NCBI GenBank assembly: GCA_963691655.1
Contig: OY829326.1
Location: 139,890,998 to 139,954,997, forward strand
Direction of reading: 5' to 3'
Source: Toxonevra muliebris
Lineage: Eukaryota; Arthropoda; Insecta; Diptera; Pallopteridae
Length of the DNA stretch: 64,000 bases
Shown piece after piece: positions 35,861 through 48,000 of this stretch. Below the pieces are notes generated by a model. It was not told the origin of the DNA and searched no databases. It was given only the letters and a program-made list of their open reading frames with translations. A program made the translations under genes and the position numbers. Each line of letters starts with the position of its first letter. Within the stretch, counting starts at the first letter, position 1.

Positions 35861-37199
35861 TAAAAAGGATGCACGCAGCCAAGCCAGTATGAAAAAGACC
35901 ATCTCATCTTGGTTGTCATCATCATTTCACAATTGCCAATTGACCTTCATCCACAAAGAATTGTAAGAAAGCTTTTCTTCAGCTATTTATTGATGATGGC
36001 ACTATGTACAGCGTAATGTTGTTTGGGCAGTATTTAAGCTCAAATTAGAAAGGGAATCACAGTCGTCTTCAGACTCACTCTCTGCAGTCAACAACTATGT
36101 GATTTTCAACTCAGTTTCATTTACGACATAACTCTTGCTTTCCAGAATTCACACCCCAACCGATAATAGGAAACGGAATCGTGAAATATTGTTTTGCATA
36201 ATCGAAGTCAAAAAGCTCGGCTTAGGTCATTCCTGGGCCGCTTGAACAAACAAAAAATAATCGATTGTTCGCTAAAGCAATTGCTCTAACTTTCTTAAAG
36301 ATTTTTTTAAGCTTGCACACACATTTTATAATTCACATAGCTTCTTAATAAGAACAGGTTGAAGGTACTACCCGTTACGATGAATTGTGGAATTAGTGTA
36401 AGTTTCTCTGAACATCGAATGATTTAAAAATTTCTTCACATACTTGCCTCAGCTTTGATAAGGGAAAGATATATATTCAAATAGCTATCACAATATTATA
36501 CTCAACATAGAGAAATTAGCTAGATAAGACATTTATCGGGTTAGGAAGAATCTATTTTCTAACTATCTGGAAAATCTTTGATAAGAGAGGGTCAGATCTT
36601 GGCATTGATCAGGTAACGACCAATCTATTGCCTCGCAATTTAGAATCTGCTAGTCAAAAGTAAAGCAAACACTCTATACGAACTATAGCAAAGAATACTT
36701 ACCTAAATTCTAACCTTAACAATACAAAAATAAGTGCAGATATCGCTGGTTAAGCTCTCAGATATTTTGAGTGAATTTGAGTATATTAGACCAATTAATA
36801 ATAGCGGTACAAAAAGCAGTTTAAAGTTTAAATTCATGACACAAAATTTGCATGTCTGCAAATTTTTATATTTAGCACTTACCATATCTGTAAACTTAAC
36901 CATGGATATAGGTCTTTTGCAGATATGCAAACAAAAAAACTATAAGCAGCTGAACAAATTTTTTCGAATACCAACAGCCCTAACTGTTCCAAAGAAACTT
37001 CTTGGTCCTTTTCTTTATAATAAATTTATTTCAAAATAAGGAAAGTTTAGATCTATATGTACCCTTCAATTTACATGTATTTCGAGATATTACTTGCTAG
37101 TTCTGAATTTTTTTGCCAATGAAAAAAAATGCTTTTACATTTTTTTGCTTAATCAAGAAATATCGAATTTGTATTCAAAATATTTACAAAACACGTCCA
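35861..37199. other. non-coding DNA, no element recognised
   Basis: Near 36209 a short AAAAAGCTCGGCTTAGGTC stretch resembles the SINE tail word AAAAAGCTCGGTTTTGGCC but is too short to call. The plus-strand frame at 36734-37039 has no recognisable domain. Confidence 0.4.
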
Positions 37200-37850
37200 G
37201 AATTCTTAGATTAGATTGTTGAGGAGGTGAGCAAGACGATCCCAGGTCACTGCGGCCAGCTTGGGCCTGTGAGTTTACTTCCCTTGAGGAAATTTATTAT
37301 CTCTTTAGGAGAATTTTCTGCTATGGCTATGTCGCTTAGTTCTTAGTTCTTAGTTCTATTATGACAAACCTTTGGCATGAATGATTTAGCTTGTCTGTTA
37401 TTAAGAGTTTCCCTCCAGTGTTATAGCGAATTATTATCGAACCAATTTTTTCAACTAAGTTTAACTGAACTCCATGACGAGCCGCAGAATGGTTGTGGTC
37501 CAATGAAATTACTGTATGAGCTTTTTCTAGCAATTTCATCTGCCATTTTATTACCAACATGTCCCTTATGCTCTGACACCCAAATGAGTTGTACTCTGTT
37601 GTGAGATGCTAGGTTGTTCAAGAGCTGCAGGCAGTCCCAAACTAGTTTTGATGTAATTTCGTAAGCGGAAAGTGCAAGAAAAGCCGCTCTGGTGTCAAAG
37701 TGTATGTAAATGTTCTTTTTAACCACAGATCTGTTTTCATACTCCCTTAGGCAGAGTTCAATGGCTCATGCACCTCGGTTTGGAAAACTGAGTTGCCTGT
37801 GCCCATACTTATAAAAATGAATGCTTAACATTCTCGGGTATGAGTGAAGG
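37200..37850 (-). pseudogene. LINE RNase H remnant (I-type)
   Basis: On the minus strand the sequence reads LREYENRSVVKKNIYIHFDT then FLALSAYEITSKLVWDCLQL, HNRVQLIWVSEHKGHVGNKM and ADEIARKSS, then GPQPFCGSSWSSVK. These match the RNase H domain of I-type LINEs: the second catalytic Asp lies in HFDT (relatives have YSDS), WVSEHKGH corresponds to WVPGH-GI, and the last Asp is in GN-MAD. After about 37450 frames shift and the similarity continues weakly (HWRETLNNRQAKSF) towards 37200. No RT is attached, so the fragment is isolated and dead. It differs from the copies at 31.9 kb and 61.9 kb in wording, so it may be another family. Confidence 0.8.
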
Positions 37851-38053
37851 TTTAATCAGAAAAACTAGTGGTTTTGGTCATATAAATCACTGTTCCTAAA
37901 GCAAACATATGTAGATTCTTTGAAAAGTAATTAATTTTAATACTTCCACAATAATCAAGTTGTTGCAGTCATGACATTCGCTAGTGCCTGGGAGGATTAA
38001 AATCAATTTAAAAAAAACAACAACCCTGATTATTTTTATTATATTTGCATATA

Positions 38054-38959
38054 CCAACTTGATCAAAAAGTTCCCGGAATAACCACCGTGTGGCGCTCCC
38101 ATCGTTCCGATTTGAGTTCTGTTTTTATTTGTTAAGTTGGTACATGTTGTTGATATTATCTCGAAATCTTAGCGTCATAGCTTGACATTTGCAAAAGTTA
38201 CGTAGCCAAGAGTACATCTATCTCTGTGTGTGTTGGCGATTTTTTACAATTTTATTAAATTGTATTATATTAAATTTTGCGTAAAAAACGGATTTAATGG
38301 TGCGCGAACGTTGGAAATGTTGGAAAACTGTTTCGGCAACGATTCTCTAAACAAAACGGTCGTTTACCAGTGGCACGAGCGGTTCAAAAGTGGTCGTGAG
38401 TCAATCGAAGATGATGAACGCAGTGGCAGACCAACGACATCGAAAACCGACGAAAACTTTAATAAAGTAAAAGAAATTTTGGTCAATAACCGCAAATTAA
38501 CCATCAGAGAGTATTATTTGGGCATTATGAGGCGTTTGCGTGAAGCAATTCGCCGAAGAGACCAGAATTGTGGACAGAAAACTCGTGGATTTTGCACCAT
38601 GATAACGCACTGTCGCACAGTGCCATCATTATTCGTAATTTTTTGACGAAAAATAAAACAAATACCATCCAACAGCCACCGAATTCACCTGATTTGGCTC
38701 CTTCTGTTCAATCGAGTTAAAAAACCATTACGGGGAACGCGTTTTAGCAGCCGAGAGAAAGTAATGGAAAATCGCAGGAAGCACTGATAGACATACCGAA
38801 AACCGAATATAAAAAATGTTTCGAGGATTGGATCAAGCGCTGGAATAAGTGTGTTGCAGTCGATGGGGATTACTTTGATGGGGACAATATAAATTTAGAT
38901 GAATAAATTTGTATTTTTAATTTTCTGAATAAATTCCGGGAACTTTTTGATCAAGGTGG
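38054..38959 (+). mobile_element. internally deleted mariner (906 bp)
   Basis: The terminal inverted repeats are almost perfect: left CCAACTTGATCAAAAAGTTC and, reading inward from the right, CCACCTTGATCAAAAAGTTC, both continuing CCGGAAT. TA flanks both ends (38052-38053 and 38960-38961). A full-length relative is near 1.3 kb; the missing part is in the transposase gene. Intact ends suggest it could have been mobilised by an autonomous relative, but that is an inference. Confidence 0.93.
38260..38905 (+). pseudogene. mariner transposase, internally deleted
   Basis: The N-terminal part is well preserved: FCVKNGFNGARTLEMLENCF, VYQWHERFKSGRESIEDDER, SGRPTTSKTDENFNKVKEIL and NNRKLTIRE. This wording is that of the mariner lineage often called rosa or its relatives. 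Directly after TIRE the sequence jumps to YYLGIMRRLREAIRRR, which belongs roughly 100 residues later, so the linker and first catalytic Asp are gone. The second catalytic block is intact in another frame (WILHHDNALSHSAIIIRNFL). At SPDLAPS a further small deletion removes the third catalytic Asp. The end reads KCFEDWIKRWNKCVAVDGDY and closes with NINLDE and TAA near 38903. It cannot encode an enzyme. Confidence 0.9.
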
Positions 38960-41005
38960 TATTATTGTCTTTAAAAGAGCTAGCGTCTTTTGTAGATTGG
39001 GAATGTACTATTACCACAACAAGCTGTTCATGTTATGACCTTGGAACCCGTTCTCGAAGGAGTGAAAAAATCTGCTGGCAGTGTCGAAGTTGTCGAAACT
39101 TTTTTGTTGCAACTTTTTTGTTGCATTCAAATAAAACTCAACGTGAAAAATATATTTAAATACCGGCCCACGAGTGATTCAGACATTCGAATTATTTGTG
39201 AACCATTGCCTGCGTGTCTTTTTGCATGTCTTTGGGAAAAAGTTTAATCATCAGAACGACAAATGATTGGAACTCTAATCAACATAGAAGAAGAAATAGA
39301 CTAGCGTGCACCTAGAGAAGGGGGAGGGAGGGGGAGATGCAGCTTTATATATCTTTTGCTCTGCTCTAATTGATATAAAGTTCTGAAGACGCTAACCGGA
39401 AAAAAGAGTTAAAAGAAAAAAGTTAATTTTATACACAGTGCTTCTTGAGTAATGATATTAAGATCTATTCGCTCTCAATCATTTCCACTCCGCGGACTGT
39501 TTTGAACTGAAAAATCGTTGTAATGTTGATTATAAAACTTTTTCGAAAACTTCTTATTTATTTAGATAAGCAATGCTGCTGCTGCTGCTGTAACTGCCAC
39601 TGCCACAACCGCTGCTGATACTATTGCTGCTGTCGATAACGTCTGTTGGCGGCGGTGATGATGATGATGATGATGGTGGCGCAATTCGTGCGCATACAAC
39701 ACCAACAATATACAATATTATGGATAAAAGAAGCAAGGGCAACAAAAGGGTTTGCATACAAAAAGAACGAACCAGTTATTGTCAGGTTGAAGTATCTCTC
39801 TACATAAATGTTCAAAAGGGATAGGATAAAACGATGGTGGCGGTGACTATAGCGGAGGTGGTGGTAGTGGTGGCGTCTTTAACGACAAACGAAGACGACG
39901 ATGATATTCATTGGAATTTGTTAGTAAAAGTGTCAGCAACAGTGAGCAGAGAGCAATGGGCAGAAGAAGTAAGTAGCAGAAAGTTTTTTGAAAAACAAAC
40001 ACACAACAAAGACAAAGACGATTTCAAGCTGCACAACGACAAAACTTCAATGCCACGAAATGCTTGCAACAACTGCAACATGATTGTATGTATGTATGTA
40101 TGTATGTAGACTATGAATGTGTGAATGTATGTATGCACGTGTATTCTAGAACAACGTTGGCGATGACAACAACAGGATACAAATTGGAATGAACAGGCAT
40201 TTAAGATCCTTATCAGAAAATAGAAATACAAATGAAATTCATCGATGGAAATCGATTCAAAAACACAAAAACAACAATAGCAAGAACAAAAAGAAGTCAA
40301 GCAGTAAAGAAATAAATAACAACTACAAAAACCAAAACAAAAAAAAAACAAAAAAAAATTATTGTTATTATGTGATGAAGGTACACATGTCGCATACACC
40401 AAAAACAACAAACCTTAGATTGGTTGGTTGCACTATATTCTTTACATGTATTCGGTTTTTTTTTTTTGGTAAACTTTTTTTTTTTTTTTTGGCAATGTTG
40501 CTAAGAAAACCATCATGGCATATACACACACACACACAGCAGGAGGGGAATTTTTTGAACTTGATAAAAAATTTTGTTGTATTGTTACAAATATTAATAT
40601 TACCAGCAGCGAAATAACTGCAACTGCTATTGCTACTGCTGCTGCTGCTGCTATTGCCGTTGTTGGTGCAACATTTTTGCTATTTGCAATATAATAATAT
40701 TTTGGTTGGTCTGTAAAGCTTATCGCCAATGAGCATCTAGAAATATCTTATAGAATAATAAGAAAAGGTGGGTACCAAAAAATAAAGAAAAACGTTAAAG
40801 AAACAATTTAATATGGCGCAGCACAAGTGGCAGTGGCAAATTCAGCAATTTAACAACAGCGACAAAAGAAAGGGCAGTCTGTTTAATGTTTAGCTGTAAA
40901 TAAAATGGCAGCCAAAGTTCAATGTTTTACATGAAAAACTACAAAAGAATTTGTCACTAAAAGAGTCCAGTTTTTTTTTTTTTTTTTAGCGTCGAGACTT
41001 TAATA
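38960..41005. other. non-coding DNA, microsatellite-rich
   Basis: No gene recognised. G-rich run at 39318-39338, CTG triplets at 39574-39590, GAT triplets at 39655-39676, GGTGGT-type triplets near 39838-39872, (TATG)n at 40085-40108, A-rich 40260-40360 and T-runs at 40456-40490 and 40970-40988. Frames at 39834-40109 and 40189-40617 follow these tracts and have no domain. Confidence 0.5.
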
Positions 41006-41009
41006 TTAA

Positions 41010-41360
41010 CCCTTCAAGGGCAATTTCGAGGTCCCGATTTTTAATAATTTTTCTGTGAAATATTTCTAAGAAAATTGTTAAAAAAAAAAAAAATAAAAGT
41101 ATGTTAATTAGAATTTTCTACTTTACAGGAATACATAATTATAAAAAAAAAAAAAAACTTTGAGGGAAAATTATTTTTTTAGACTTTAGATAATCCTCTT
41201 ATTGCTGTAAATTGTTGTAAATTATGCTCATCGGAAAACTTATGAATTAAGGATTTCTCATGTACTCTGAAAATATTTTTGTTTTATTTTAGTTTAAAAT
41301 TTGTATCAATTATTGAAGAAACTCAATCTGATTTTGAGAAAATAGTCTGGAAGGAAAGGG
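41010..41360. mobile_element. possible 351-bp TTAA-flanked element
   Basis: TTAA lies at 41006-41009 and 41361-41364. The segment begins CCCTTCAAGGG and ends GGAAGGAAAGGG, so both termini read CCCTT inward, but the inverted similarity is only about five bases exact and a few more approximate. The interior is A/T-rich and non-coding. This is compatible with a decayed piggyBac-type element, yet chance cannot be excluded in such AT-rich DNA. Confidence 0.35.
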
Positions 41361-41364
41361 TTAA

Positions 41365-42029
41365 GACCGCATTTTTTCATTTCATCCAAAATCGATATTT
41401 TACTTTACTTTTTATTTAAGAAAATTCTGTGTAACAATAAAAAAAAATATTGGAGCTTAGAATCGGATAGCTTTTAATCTTAAAACTATTTTAAATGGAT
41501 TTTTGGTGAACCGTCTTCATATGAGGTAGATTAATTAATGAAAGAATTATGGAATTGGATTTATTAGGAAAAATGGAGATATCTGCCATCAAAAAGTAGT
41601 GTGATAGAGTAAGTGAAAAGACCCCAAACAAAATCGAATTTTCAAACCTGTTCACACAAAAAGTGCAATCTCTACTAGAGTAATCGAACAGCTGTTTACC
41701 GTAGCCGAAAAGGCCCCGAACTTATAGGAACTGGTAAGTTGTCAGCGAAAAGTAGAAAACTCCATTAATCTTCTTTTACCTTTCGAGTTAGCAAAAACAA
41801 ACTCTGCTTTGGTCTAAGAGAATCGTGAACTAGACCAAATTGCCATTGAAGAAGTAGAAAAGCCTTCAAATTTTCTTTCAACTTCGAGTTGGTTAGGTGT
41901 GAAGCATGATTTTTATAAGTTTATAAGCTGAGAAAGCCTTTAAGTGTTCCAAATCTTCATACAAAAGTTTTTAAGCTTGACCTTAAAAAAATAAGTACCC
42001 GAGAAGGCTTCGTATATACTGTATATATC
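41365..42029. repeat. very degenerate repeat around 'ATTGAAGAAGTAGAA', left block
   Basis: Words like CCATTGAAGAAGTAGAAAAG (about 41843) recur on both sides of the RTE insertion: ACCATCGAAGAAGTAAACAA (about 43647), TAATGAAGAAGCAGAAGAG (about 43925) and CATCAAAGAAGTAGAAGCC (about 44829). They suggest an old long-period repeat into which the RTE relic was inserted. The evidence is thin. Confidence 0.35.
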
Positions 42030-43430
42030 CTAAAGTTCCAGAGAGGAATAAAATGCCACAACAAAATTTTTCCAGTCAGATCTATCTTGCGCCAGTCTCT
42101 TGACTTCACTCCAAGTTAGGTTCATAGCACGCGTTTCCGGCTCTAGTAATCGCCTCCAGGTGTTCGCTGGTCTTCTTTTTCTGCGGCTTCCTTGGGGGCT
42201 CCAATCAATAGCGGTTCTTGCGAAATCGGCGCGCTGCCTTCGTAGTACGTGGCCGATCCAGCTCAATTTCCTTTTTCTTATTTCGGTGTGTTTTTCTTCA
42301 TAAATCAGCATTTGAGATGGTGTTGGTCCAAAATATTTTGAAGATTTTGCAGAGGCATCGGTTTATGGAGACTTGGCCGTAGAGCAAAGATAGTTTAACG
42401 TTGAAATTAAATATTTTCAGCTTTATACTTGAATATAATGAGCCTAAAGCTGCCATTCGTTTTTAGATGCGGTTTTTTATGTCTTCACTCGAGTCTCCTG
42501 CCGCCGAGATAACGCTACTTAGATAGCAGAAAGACTTCTTCTAGATCTACACCATCAATCGAATTATGAGTGGTGATACGCATTGCTTTGGTCTTTGCAA
42601 TATTGCATGTCAATCCGGCTTTTGCGTCTGATTGTTGCACTAGTTGGAGTTTCGATGCCATATCAGAATATGTGTATGACAGTAGACAAATATCCTCCGC
42701 GGAGTCGAGGTCTGCCAAATGACCTTGCAGGCCACAGGTAATATCGTCTCCAGATCTCGTGGCGTTTGCCATAATGATGTCCAATACGATGTTAAATGGT
42801 ATTGGTGAAAGTACACACCCTTGTCGCACACCAGTCAATATACCTATCCTGTCGCTCAAGAGTTATTTGTGCATTATTCGGCATCATGCATTAGTGTAGA
42901 GTGCTTCATTTAGTTCAAATACTCTACATGGAACTCCCTTCTGCATTCAAGAGCATTCCGAATATTACCGTGGTGCATCATGTTGAAAGCTTTCCAGAAA
43001 TCAATGAATACTAGGTATAGTGGTCTCCTTCACTCGACTGACTGTTCGACAATAACTCCAAGACTGTTCATGCTGTCGATGCATGAGCGACTTGCTCTGA
43101 AACCTACCTGTTCTTGCGTTAGCTCTGGTTATAATACTGTAGTCAGCCTTATGTTTATTACCTGCGCAATGAATTTGTTGATCGTGCTCAGCAGTGTTAT
43201 ACCCCTCCAGTTCTTGCCCTCTGTAAGGTTACCTTTTTCTGAATTTTGACAATAACGCCTTTTTTTAGTTCATCCGGAAGCTACCCGTTTACCAGAACTC
43301 CTCTATTATGGGGTATATTAGGCACGCACTTATGTCAGGGTCTGCTTTTAGTAGTTCTGGTAAGATGTAGTCTTGTCCAGGAGTTTTGTTGTTCCTCAGG
43401 GCTTTTATAGCAGCTGCAATCTCAGGAATG
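42030..43430 (-). pseudogene. RTE-like reverse transcriptase pseudogene
   Basis: Reading the minus strand: LKALRNNKTPGQDYILPELL (about 43400), WRGITLL (about 43220), FIDFWKAFNMMHHG in a shifted frame (about 43000), then ILTGVRQGCVLSPIPFNIVL, LADLDSAEDICLLSYTYSDM (relatives have FADDI; here one Asp of the YADD box is SAED) and GLTCNIAKTKAMRI. After a gap the C-terminal signature of RTE elements follows: RKRKLSWIGHVLRRQRADFA, RRKRRPANTWRRLLEPE and LTWSEVKRLAQDRSDWKNFV. The catalytic box is altered and many stops and shifts are present. The family would copy itself with its own endonuclease, of which no trace remains here. Confidence 0.85.
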
Positions 43431-43600
43431 CTTGGGCATTCTAATTATATATCAGCTCGTTTTTCGTGTGCTATGCACTGACATTTTTTTTCGACAATTC
43501 CGGATGGTTTAGAGAGGATGTCCGTTTAGTATTGCGTCCAGAAAAGTTTTTTCTCCGCTGGTGTAACAAGGATGACGTGAGCGTTTCTTAGTGGCATGGA
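42030..43600 (-). mobile_element. RTE-type LINE relic
   Basis: The minus strand carries, in order, pieces of an RTE-like RT ORF, from the region around NNKTPGQD (about 43400) through finger, palm and thumb motifs to the C-terminal tail near 42030. The pieces lie in several frames with missing segments, notably between about 42515 and 42311. No target-site duplication was identified. Confidence 0.8.
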
Positions 43601-45000
43601 TGAGCTTTTACATTTATTTTAGGTTGACTTCAAGCTATGTCAAATTACCATCGAAGAAGTAAACAAATCCATAAACCTTTTCACACCAACAAGTTACAAC
43701 GGACCACTTTCTACTATGGCATGCAATATTCTAATTTTCTAACATTCTAATCTGGAATGCCACTTTAAATTGCTCGAAAAGTATAGAACTGTTCAAAATT
43801 TTCAAAGTAAAAGTAGCAGATATATATTTGAAAAAAAAAAAAAACGTTTCGAAGTTCTCTTTGATAAATTCTCTAATTCAATTCGTTTACAAGTTGCTAA
43901 AATGGTCTGAAACTTAGCCAGATTTAATGAAGAAGCAGAAGAGTTTTATAGAAGGCTGTGAAACTTAAAGGCACTCCCACAGAGTTTCGACTTTATTGCT
44001 GCGAATTCGCAACGTCAAAAAATACAACTATGCAATCTGTTCTTATATGAACGTGTGCACGCATGTGCGATTTCGCCCCAACTTTTTTTTTCAGTTATTC
44101 ATTGTTCCGCTCTTTGATATCTCGAAATCGTAACGTGTTGTATTTGCAGCCCGACAAATGAGAAAAATAAAAATGAAACAAAAAAAAGGATTATTTTTTC
44201 TAAACGAATTTTAACATTGAAAAACCAATTGAACTTGTAAAAAATCATCTTATTTTATACGACGTTTCTCACGTTTCAATTTACTAAAAATATATTTACC
44301 ATTCTCTACAATTTTATCTTCTGAAGCAAGAAAATTAAGCATGAGCTCTTTATCTGACGCAGATATTTGTGTAATACTTTTAATTTGCTATAGAAAGAAA
44401 TAAAACGAAAATCAGCTGTTGCGATTTTAATGCGAAAAAATCGCAACATTGTATGCTCACTTGAATTTTCGAAATTTGAAGCTTCGATGTTGCGGCTACT
44501 TCGCAAACTCCTACCGATAAATTCATATCTTTTCATATTCATGAGTCAGCAATTGTATGCTCTACTAGGAAAATTAGTAAAGCATTACGCTGACGAGATA
44601 AAAGTAGTTAAGATGGCTTCTTCTACGGAAAGTGGTAATACTTGACCCTCAAAAGGTACTTTAAGTATCTGATTTTTTTGGGCTTAGAGTTGCACAAGAT
44701 TTCTATTGAAGAACTATTAAGAAGAATTATCGCAACTACAAGTTAGTTTATGTAAATATGTTTTAGTGAAGCCAAGTACCGCAGTGGCACTGAGTAAATG
44801 AAGTGATCTCAAACTGTATAAAATATTCATCAAAGAAGTAGAAGCCTTCCACTCACAATCTAATCTTTTCTAAAGACTTCAATAACCAAATAGCTATTCT
44901 CATTTACAATGCAACACCTCGGAACTGTTTTTTTTTTTTTATTCACACTCGACCATTTCAATCATAAAGTTCAAAAATAAATCGACATTCCAATAAAATT
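43601..45000. other. AT-rich DNA with remnants of the 'GAAGAAGTAGAA' repeat
   Basis: No gene recognised. It contains the right-hand recurrences of the degenerate word noted for 41365-42029, and a hairpin at 44418-44447. Confidence 0.4.
44418..44447. repeat. short perfect hairpin
   Basis: GTTGCGATTTT (44418-44428) and AAAATCGCAAC (44437-44447) are exact reverse complements separated by eight bases. Nothing nearby shows a T-tract or coding end that would make it a defined regulatory site. Confidence 0.6.
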
Positions 45001-48000
45001 TCTTTGTTATAACATCAAAAGAAGGGAACAAAAACGACAGAATTTATAGAAAAAAAAAAAGCTCCATTTAAGCACAAATCCATTTAAAATGTCGCGCGCT
45101 AAAATAAAAGTCCTTGATGCGACACCACCACTCAAAAGACATTAGCCCACTTGAACTTCTCTCGCGGTGCAATAATGTACAATAATAACATGAATTGAGC
45201 AAGGGGGGTAAAACGGTAAGTGACGACGGGTGAAGAAGAGTTGAAAAAGTTTTAGTGGTTTTTAGCTTGAAAGCGGAAGCATTTTAATTCGTTGCATTTG
45301 AAATGTGTATATGAAAAATAACTCACAATTGATTGTCAATTGAGTATGGAATCGAAAAATCGAAATTGCATACATAAAAATAAAAAAAGAGAAAAACGAT
45401 TGAACTGTCGATTGAGCCACTTGCACCGCTCAAAACAACTAATCTGCACTTGTGTTTTATAGGATTTGACAGGATATCCTGCAATCGGATGTCAGCCATA
45501 ATGTTTGCTCATTTTTATTTATTTTTTTTTTTTTGGTGTGCATATTACATAAGTAATTATTATGTTTCATAATGATGTTAATGATTATTTTGAAGTTGTT
45601 GATGGTGGTGATTATTATGATATTGTTGATGGTGGTGCTGTTAATGATTCAACTGATGGTGATGATGATGATGATGACGATTAACGTTGAAATGGTGGTT
45701 GTGTAATGTAATGCCTTGCTTCACCTTTCGTGCAACCCTTTTTGTCATTCTCAAGTAGTACGCATTGCTGTAATCGTAAGGACGTGCAATTAAAACAATA
45801 GAATTATGGCAGTGATTAGTGTGAATGTGTACCCAGCAAAATAAAATTGTGAAACTGCTTTTCAAAAGAATAAGTAAAGAATTGCAGAAATTAGATTGAA
45901 AAATATGTTTTAGAATCCATTCGGTTTTCTCATTCATAAGAATATTATGGATAAGTGGAGTTTAAGAAGATTTACTTCTTTGACATGCACAGAAGCAGGT
46001 ATTGAAATCTTTCTGTCTTGAGATCATCTCAACAGATTTTAGCCACATTTTAATCAGCATTTTAAGGCCCTTTGGAAGAAAGAATGAACATTTTTGTTTG
46101 GATAAATGCCACTTTGGTTTATGTCCCAGCCTTCAGAATGTAACCTTGAGCTATGCTAGCTCGTAAGATTTTAGTGAGAAGAGTGTCAGTAATATTTATA
46201 TTTTCTTTTGAAAAAGAATCGAATATATCTCATCTGGGTCTGGAAACTTATACAGAGATAAAGTGTAGTTCGTCGTCAGTAACTCAAGCATCAACTTTTC
46301 TAAATTTGCAGTCGGATATACGAGAACCGTCAAGCAAAGCTTAGCTTTTGAATATCTAGAACAAAATTTTATGAAAATGCAAGACTGCGCCGATGTCGTC
46401 CCCCATTTACTATAGCATAAACTTATCTTCCTCCACCTGCCTCTTGTACTCGTTTTGTAGCGATTGAATAGCTTTCTATTACTCTGCCTTTTGTGAGAGA
46501 GTGCTTCATTCTACCAACCGGAAAGATTGAGCTCTTATTCGGCAGAAAGATTGGATATCTCAAACAATATCGCGCTGCCGAACTTTAACTACGGATCTGG
46601 GAATCTTGAGTTTTTTTAATTATAAATTTATATGATTACAATTCCATGCAATTGAAACATAATTTCGATTAAAACTTAATTGCAATAATTAAATGATTAA
46701 TTGAAATTTAATTAAAGTAATCAAAACATTTTTTGCACTTTAAAATGCTACAAATTTTCACAGAGTCTTGAATTAAATTCTTAATAATTGAGACTTTATT
46801 TTAATAAAATCTTAATTCCAAAAAATAAATAGGTAAATTAATTGAAAAAACCAAAGAGTTCATTGGCAATTAAATCTTCAGTTATTCAAGCTTTTTTACA
46901 ATAAAATTTTAATAACAATAATTAAGAGAATTAATTAAAATGGCCACATAAATAAGCATTACGGCAGTAAAATTACACTACACTAGTGTCGTTTGAACAT
47001 ATAAAAGTCACAGTTATTACTAATAAAATAAAATAAAATAAATGCTTAAGCTAATTTTTTAAACTTTTAGCTTCTTTAAGGCTTACGGCTTAAACTATAT
47101 ACATAAGTAAATGAGAAACTTATGAATATTCGATAAGTTTTTGTCATAATCTCACAATGAATATGACGAATAGGAATACGTAAACGATTATTAATCATAA
47201 TAAATTGACAAACAAATTAAAAATTCATATAATTGCTAACTGCTCTTTAGCTTGCTGCTGCTGTTGCCGTTTTGGTTCGATTTGCCAATGGGCAAGAAGC
47301 AGCAAACATTGAGATACATACATTGAACCATCATCAGCACCACCAGCAGCAGAACTGCTTATAAGCAGCATCAACTAAAATACACTAACTCATCCATCGT
47401 TGTGTCGAGTGGACCCACAAGATAATCCCGCGTTCCCACGAAGATTTTCAAACAAATTAACATTTTGTGAATGTATGTGCAAGTGTGGTTATATATGAAT
47501 ACATAAATTGACCAACTTAAATGATCAGATACAAAAGTGAAATCACATATTACATATACAAAGACACATAATTTTCGTATAATCGTAATAATAAGTTTTT
47601 AATTAATGATGTGAAAATTTGAGAAGAAAAATAAAAACAAAAATACATAATAATGCCACAAACCAAAGTATACAAAAAAAAAAAAAAAAACTGATGCTAC
47701 TCCTGCTTATTGCTGTTAATGATGAAGTAGCAGCATCAGTAAAAGAAGTTGTTGGAAAAAAGACCTTCTTAAATATCAACAACAACAATGAAAAAGTACA
47801 AGTCAAGTCCCCGTATAAAAAGCAAAAGAAAAAACATAAGAAAAGAAGCCAAACTATTTATGTAAGTTACTCTAAATGACAGCAACAACAACACTAAATA
47901 CAAGCAGCCAAAAAACATCAGAATTAATGATGGCGTCACATGACAGATAACATCTTTAATCGCATTTGTTGGTTTTTCATGGTTTTTTTTTTTTTTTTTT

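Noticed and set aside
36205..36225. Possible third SINE tail (AAAAAGCTCGGCTTAGGTC)
   Set aside because: Only about 20 bases resemble the SINE tail and the diagnostic GAGCTGTTGTGCC word is missing.
36734..37039. Plus-strand open frame of 101 codons that looks less repetitive
   Set aside because: No recognisable domain, an overlapping minus-strand frame of similar quality, and no neighbouring gene signals. Left as unproven.
39908..40411. Minus-strand open frame of 167 codons
   Set aside because: Covers TATG, CAA and A-rich tracts and reads as Phe/Cys/Tyr and His-Thr-Tyr-Ile runs; no recognisable domain.
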